From Chloroflexota bacterium (GTDB taxonomy: Bacteria; Chloroflexota; Dormibacteria; Dormibacterales; Dormibacteraceae), in NCBI GenBank assembly GCA_005880175.1, contig VBJR01000093.1, positions 3,943-30,689 of the forward strand: 26,747 bases of DNA, given 5' to 3'. The position numbers and the translations under genes are program-made. Shown one piece after another: positions 22,930 through 26,747 of the stretch (its first letter is position 1; every line of letters starts with the position of its first letter). The notes under the pieces were generated by a model. It did no database searches. It was not told the DNA's origin and saw only the letters and a program-made list of their open reading frames with translations.

Positions 22930-23936
22930 TCCCCGCCTGCCCACTCGACTGCCGCCTCTGCCCAGCCCTGAAGCAGTGCGGTGGCGGCTCCAACCTCTGC
23001 CTACTCGGCCGCTGTGACGACTGCGGCGAACGGGAGCTGCTGCGCATGGACGTGCGGCGGCGAGTCATCGACCAGCTGGGGGGCCTCGACTTCAGCTGGC
23101 CTCGTCCTGTCGAACATCACCGGCCCACGGAGCTGCCCCTCCACCTGCCGGCGCTGATCCAGGCATACGCCGACCCGGTCGACGTGCCCTGGGTTGCCCT
23201 TCACGCCGGCCGCGTGCTCGGCGTGACCGGCAGCCAGGTCACCCCCAAGCACCTCGCGCGTCCATTGCACGAGGTCTATCGCCTGGCGCCCGGCACCAGG
23301 ATCGCGCTCCAGTTCTACGTCGAGGATCGGGTGCTGGCCGGCCTGTGGGCCAACCGCCGCTTCGTGATCGACCAGCTCCGTCAGCTCGCCTTCGACCTGG
23401 TCCTGGCCCCGAACGTCTCGGTCTGGCGCGACGAGTCCCGATTCAACCAGCTGGTCGCCGAGCGTCGCGCCTTCGTCCTCTACCACGAGCTGCGGGAGGC
23501 CGGGCTGCCGGTCATCCCCGACGTGGGCTTCAGCCGCTTCGAGCCGGACGGCCGGCGCTGGGCCAGATGGATGAACGGCCAGCCGGACCTGCGGGCCGTC
23601 TCCATCTTCTGCGGCGGACAGAAGGTCCACGCCGAGCGCCGCGCCCACCGCGAGACGGTGGAGGACATCGCGCTCCTCCACCGCGCGGTGCGGCCCGACA
23701 TCGCCTTCGTCCTGGGCGGTATCCACGCCCCTGAGCGCCTTGCCGACTACCGGCGGGCAGCGCCTGGCAGGGAGCTGGCCATCTGCAACGGCATGGCCTA
23801 TGCCCTGGCCCAGCGGCGTCGCCTTCTGGCCGGTGCCGCACCTGGCGTGGCCCGCTCGGCACGCGAGTGCTTCCTCCTCAACTGCGGCCACAACGACCGG
23901 CTGTACGCCCAGGTGCTGGGCGAGGAGACGCCCTGA
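22926..23936 (+). CDS. DUF4417-like protein with a cysteine-rich N-terminus
   Basis: 336 aa; the ATG overlaps the ParB stop by 4 nt (the window reads GTGATC at this junction, with GTG as first codon). Seven Cys lie in the first 33 residues (CPLDCRLCPALKQC, then NLCLLGRCDDC), a likely zinc or Fe-S site. The region 150-230, LVLAPNVSVWRDESRFNQ followed by GLPVIPDVGFSRFEPDG and AVSIFCGGQKV, fits the DUF4417 pattern (pdFSvy..., vIP.v.W). Later VLGGIHAPERLADY and AICNGMAYALAQR complete the fold. DUF4417 proteins are found on phages and elements and have no known function. It is tightly packed with the ATP-grasp gene. Confidence 0.6.
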   Translation: MIPACPLDCRLCPALKQCGGGSNLCLLGRCDDCGERELLRMDVRRRVIDQLGGLDFSWPRPVEHHRPTELPLHLPALIQAYADPVDVPWVALHAGRVLGVTGSQVTPKHLARPLHEVYRLAPGTRIALQFYVEDRVLAGLWANRRFVIDQLRQLAFDLVLAPNVSVWRDESRFNQLVAERRAFVLYHELREAGLPVIPDVGFSRFEPDGRRWARWMNGQPDLRAVSIFCGGQKVHAERRAHRETVEDIALLHRAVRPDIAFVLGGIHAPERLADYRRAAPGRELAICNGMAYALAQRRRLLAGAAPGVARSARECFLLNCGHNDRLYAQVLGEETP

Positions 23937-25237
23937 TGCCGTCCAAGTCCGGTAACCGCGCACGTGGGAGGCAGCCGGCCGGCGCCTCGATGGGGACCAG
24001 CGCACCCCGCCGCGGCGTCGATCTCGCCACCCTCTTGCCCAACGCCCGGGACCAACAACCCCTGCGCCGCGGCGCCGAGGTCGCACGGTTCAACGACCTG
24101 GCCCGCCGCCAGGACGAGCTGCCCGAGGACGAGGCCGACGAGCTGTACCGCTACCGCCTTCGCCGCCTGCGCACACGGGCGGACCAGCTCCGCCGGGCGA
24201 TGGACGCCCAGGACGAGCAGGCCATCCGCCGGGCTGTGGCCGACTTCGACCGCCGCCTGGCCGAGCTGCAGCGGCTGGAGGAGGTCCGCGTTCGCGCCGG
24301 CCTGCCCGTCGTCAGTGATCCCGAGCTGACCCCGAGGGACGATGCCGTCGCGGCCCTGGTGGCGCTGGCGGAGGCCCGCCCTCGCGGCCTGATCACCGGC
24401 TGGGAGGGATCACCCGCGCAGCCCACCGGCAGCGTCCGGCTGCCCGAAGTTGCCTTCGCTCCCGGGACGGACGACGTGCCCATCTACGTCCTGGCCCCTC
24501 CCTCACTTTCATCCGAAAGCCTGGGCAGCCGCGTCGAGGCGGTCGCCGCCGAAGGCGCCCAGATCCGCGTCGTCCACGACCCGGCGGACATCCCTCACGA
24601 CGACGGACCGCCGCCGCTGGTCCTGAACTGGGGGGCGGCCCAGACACTGCCCGCCGACCTGGTCGCCCTCAACCACCCGAACTCGGTCCGGATCGCGTCC
24701 GACCAGGTGCATGGCGCCATCCGGCTCGGCGACCTGGCTCCCAGGAGCGTCGTCAACCCACGGGACATCCATCTCCTGGGCGGCGAGCGCATCGTGGCCA
24801 AGCGGCGTCGGGGCAGTCGCGGCAGCGGCGTGGCGGTGCTGCCCATCGATGCGCCGGCTCGCGAGCTGGCGAACTACGACCTCTACCAGGAGTACATCCC
24901 CGATCGCCAGGAGTACCGCGTCTCGGTCCTCTCCGGCCGCGTGGTCTCCGCGTACGCCCGCAACCGGCCCGAGGGCTCGGCCCCCGATGATCCCCACCCC
25001 GGCTGGCGCTACGAGCGCGCCTCGGTCCTGCCGCGATCGGTGGTGACCGCCGCCCGCGAGGCCGCGCAGCGGGTGGGACTGGACTACGCCGGGATCGACG
25101 TGGTCGAGGACCGCTCCAACGGTCGCGTCCTGTGCCTGGAGGCGAACGCCGCTCCGGGCATGTCCGAGGACACGGTGCGGAGCCTGTACGCCCACGTTCA
25201 GCAGGCCCTTCGCGGTCGGGCCACCCGAGCCAGCTAG
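23936..25237 (+). CDS. ATP-grasp carboxylate-amine ligase (RimK-like)
   Basis: 433 aa; the ATG shares a base with the previous stop (TGATG). It begins with MPSKSGNRARGR, a tag shared with the next protein. A charged helical stretch (about 45-120, possible coiled coil) follows. The ATP-grasp fold then fills the C-terminal half: VLNWGAAQTLP, ERIVAKRRRGSRGSGVAVL (the lysine and Gly-rich loop), YQEYIPDRQEYRVSVLSGRV, YAGIDVVEDRSNGRVLCLEANAAPG (metal and ATP ligands). Family members make amide bonds through an acyl-phosphate. No substrate-specific domain is recognisable. With the amidoligase next door it looks like a two-enzyme peptide- or protein-modification set. Confidence 0.78.
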   Translation: MPSKSGNRARGRQPAGASMGTSAPRRGVDLATLLPNARDQQPLRRGAEVARFNDLARRQDELPEDEADELYRYRLRRLRTRADQLRRAMDAQDEQAIRRAVADFDRRLAELQRLEEVRVRAGLPVVSDPELTPRDDAVAALVALAEARPRGLITGWEGSPAQPTGSVRLPEVAFAPGTDDVPIYVLAPPSLSSESLGSRVEAVAAEGAQIRVVHDPADIPHDDGPPPLVLNWGAAQTLPADLVALNHPNSVRIASDQVHGAIRLGDLAPRSVVNPRDIHLLGGERIVAKRRRGSRGSGVAVLPIDAPARELANYDLYQEYIPDRQEYRVSVLSGRVVSAYARNRPEGSAPDDPHPGWRYERASVLPRSVVTAAREAAQRVGLDYAGIDVVEDRSNGRVLCLEANAAPGMSEDTVRSLYAHVQQALRGRATRAS

Positions 25238-25239
25238 CC

Positions 25240-26384
25240 ATGCCGAGCAAGAGCAGGAACCGCGCAACCCGATCGACCGTGGTCGTCTCGGTGACGGCCC
25301 CTCCCGTCGATCCCGTCAGCCGGCTGGCCGACGGTCCGGTCGCCGTGGCCGAGGTCAATCCCTTCGCGGCGGTGCCCGAGGACGACCCGGTGGTCGACAC
25401 CCCGCTCTGGGCGGAGATGTACGAGCGCGCCTTCGCGCGCTATCGAGATCGACGCGATCTGACCGATCGCGAGCAGCAGGAGGCCCAGCAGCTGTGGGAG
25501 GAGTTCCTGCGCGCCCAGGGCGAGCAGGTACCCGAAGGTGAGCGCTCGCTGGTCGCCAACGACGAGCTGCACCGCCAGCTCATGGAGCTGGCCGGCACCG
25601 AAGCAGGCCGCCAGTACCAGCGGGAGAACGTGATCGGCGACCCCAACCAGACCTTCGGCATCGAGATCGAGTTCGATGGCGGCAACCCGACCGAGATCGC
25701 CAGGGCCATGTACGCCGCCGGGCTCACCTCCAGCCCCCGCCAGGAGGGCTACCACTCGGGCCATCGGCGGGCCGGCATGTGGTCGGTGGAGACGGATGTC
25801 ACGGTCAACGGCGAGGTCGTCAGCCCGGTCCTCCGCGACACGCCGGAGACCTGGGCGCAGCTGGAGCGCGTCTGCCAGATCCTCAACGATCACGGCGCCC
25901 GCGTCACCTCTCGTACCGGCGGTCACGTCCACGTGGGCGTCGATTCGTCCGGCCTGGACCACGACGTCGACCGCTTCCGCCGCGTGGCCAGGACGTGCGC
26001 CTGGGCAGAAGACCTGATGTACCGGCTGGCCGCCGGCACGGGCGCTGGGGGACGCGAACACCGCGGCGCTGGCAACGGCTACCGGTGGTGCGGGCCGATG
26101 CGCTCGGGTGACTTCGAGCACGCTTCGACTCCAGCCTCGACCCCTCACGCCTTCAGGCCAACGTCCAGCTCGCCTGCTGGCTGACCAGGCGGGCGGCCGA
26201 GCTGCCCGACTCGGCGATCCCACGTGAACGCGTGCGCCTGGGCAGCAACCGGAGTGCCGCAGATCAGCGCCGGGGCGAGCGCCAGCTGCGGCGCTTCGCC
26301 GACCTGGTCTTCGTCCGGCCCCAGGACCGGCTCAGGCTCTACTGGCTGTTCCGCCGCTCCGAGTGGCAGCCGAGGGCCGCATGA
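25240..26384 (+). CDS. Amidoligase_2-family protein (COOH-NH2 ligase), frameshifted
   Basis: It starts 2 nt after the ATP-grasp stop with MPSKSRNRATRS, the same tag with different codons. A Pro/Val-rich and then helical linker (about 20-130) precedes the glutamine-synthetase-like core: TFGIEIEFDGG (about 138-148), MWSVETDVTVNGEVVSPVL (about 180-198) and TGGHVHVGVD (about 226-235). These are the three hallmark motifs of Amidoligase_2. Near 26114 one base is missing. The other frame then continues well (RFDSSLDPSRLQANVQLACW, ending WLFRRSEWQPRAA) to 26384, about 381 aa. Without repair it stops at 26184. Amidoligases join carboxyl and amine groups at the cost of ATP. Confidence 0.75.
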
Positions 26385-26458
26385 GCGTCCTCACCATGTC
26401 CAACGGCCAGTGCCGCGACGCTGTCGCGCGCGCCCTGACCCACGAGGAGGCCGCTTGA
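26381..26458 (+). CDS. 25-aa peptide downstream of the amidoligase
   Basis: The ATG overlaps the amidoligase stop (ATGA). Twenty-five codons follow, nearly all ending in G or C like the neighbouring genes. The peptide (MSVLTMSNGQCRDA and on to HEEAA) has one Cys, several Ser/Thr, and a Glu-Glu near the C-terminus. Its end carries the ribosome site GGAGG for the next gene, so a leader or coupling peptide is one explanation. Given the ligases before it, a substrate peptide is another. Very short, so uncertain. Confidence 0.4.
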   Translation: MSVLTMSNGQCRDAVARALTHEEAA

Positions 26459-26460
26459 AG

Positions 26461-26747
26461 ATGTACCGCCTCATCCATCCCAACTCCGACCGGCAGCTGC
26501 CATTGCGGATGCTCTTCCAGCCCGCTGGCGCCGGCACCTTCCTCCGCGCCTGCGAGGCCGACAGCTGGCGCGCCCTCGTCGCCGCCATGCTCGACGACCC
26601 CGACTATGAGACTGCCAACGCCGAAGATCGGCTGGTCGAGCGCCTTCGCCTCGCCGACGACGTGAAGCTGCTGGCAGCCATCGACGATCGCCAGCTCACC
26701 GTCGCCGACCGCGACGGACCCGAGACCGTGAACATCAGCTCCGACGA
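26461..26747 (+). CDS. Unknown protein, N-terminal part (runs off the right edge)
   Basis: The ATG at 26461 has GGAGG ten bases upstream; a TTG at 26455 that overlaps the previous stop is the alternative. Ninety-five codons are visible, with GC-ending codons throughout and no stop. It is soluble and acidic (RLIHPNSDRQLPLRMLFQP; LVAAMLDDPDYETANAEDRLVERLRLADDVK), with no membrane segment and no motif I recognise. It continues the operon of the ligases. Confidence 0.6.
   Translation, partial: MYRLIHPNSDRQLPLRMLFQPAGAGTFLRACEADSWRALVAAMLDDPDYETANAEDRLVERLRLADDVKLLAAIDDRQLTVADRDGPETVNISSD

Noticed and set aside
21847..22944. Minus-strand frame of about 365 codons opposite the ParB-like gene
   Set aside because: Shadow of the ParB-like gene, whose GEQRWRAARAAGL box fixes the real strand and frame.
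1..26747. CRISPR arrays, tRNA or rRNA genes, insertion sequences
   Set aside because: No regularly spaced identical repeats, no cloverleaf-type sequence and no transposase-like protein was seen. A covariance-model scan was not possible.

Overview
ORGANISM. The window is GC-rich (by eye about two thirds G+C), with strongly GC-ending codons, many GTG starts, and operons packed with 1-4 nt stop/start overlaps. The type IV secretion genes are the short monoderm set (VirB2-like, VirB6-like, PrgI-like, VirB4, CHAP hydrolase, VirD4), followed by a Replic_Relax-type relaxase. A membrane-anchored BTAD/SARP-like protein sits in the Tad operon. This fits a high-GC monoderm lineage, most likely a Chloroflexota soil or freshwater group or an actinobacterial relative. 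There is no rRNA or housekeeping marker to settle it. LAYOUT. (1) 1-1042, minus strand: the start of an ABC permease and a complete ABC ATPase, visibly less GC-rich than the rest. (2) 1148-2360, plus strand: a small gamma-glutamylcyclotransferase-like gene and a double winged-helix regulator, each behind a shared TTGACA-N14-GAGCGTC element. (3) 2425-2893: a duplicated segment with two identical 27-bp repeats and a truncated, diverged copy of the 3' end of the next gene. (4) 2948-12622, minus strand: a Tad (type IVc) pilus operon, transcribed from the right, with a membrane-anchored unknown, a secreted PKD-like protein, CpaB, a split CpaE, TadA, TadB, TadC, two TadE-like and one TadG-like pseudopilin, a second MinD/TadZ-like protein and a BTAD protein. 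No Flp pilin or prepilin peptidase is in the window. (5) 12623-13414: a divergent control region with about a dozen CGTCCCG-type boxes, many 21-22 bp apart. (6) 13415-20663, plus strand: a conjugation-type T4SS operon headed by an ECF-sigma-like protein. (7) 20664-20912: three 14-bp tandem repeats, a very stable hairpin, a G4 tract and a 53-codon ORF, a candidate oriT. (8) 20913-26747, plus strand: relaxase, ParB-like protein, DUF4417-like protein, ATP-grasp ligase, Amidoligase_2 protein, a 25-aa peptide and an unfinished unknown gene. HOW IT WORKS TOGETHER. The right half reads as an integrative/conjugative element: DNA processing, coupling, channel and cell-wall hydrolase, carrying an ATP-grasp/amidoligase module. 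Those two ligases share the N-terminal motif MPSKSxNRAxR written with different codons. The left half is a surface pilus operon that diverges from the T4SS operon and may share its control region. DAMAGE. cpaE carries one in-frame TGA. tadA, the relaxase gene and the amidoligase gene each carry a single frameshift with clear coding on both sides. This is either early decay or residual assembly error, and raw reads would decide. The ATP-grasp/amidoligase cargo, the phased operator array and the candidate oriT are the parts most worth following up.
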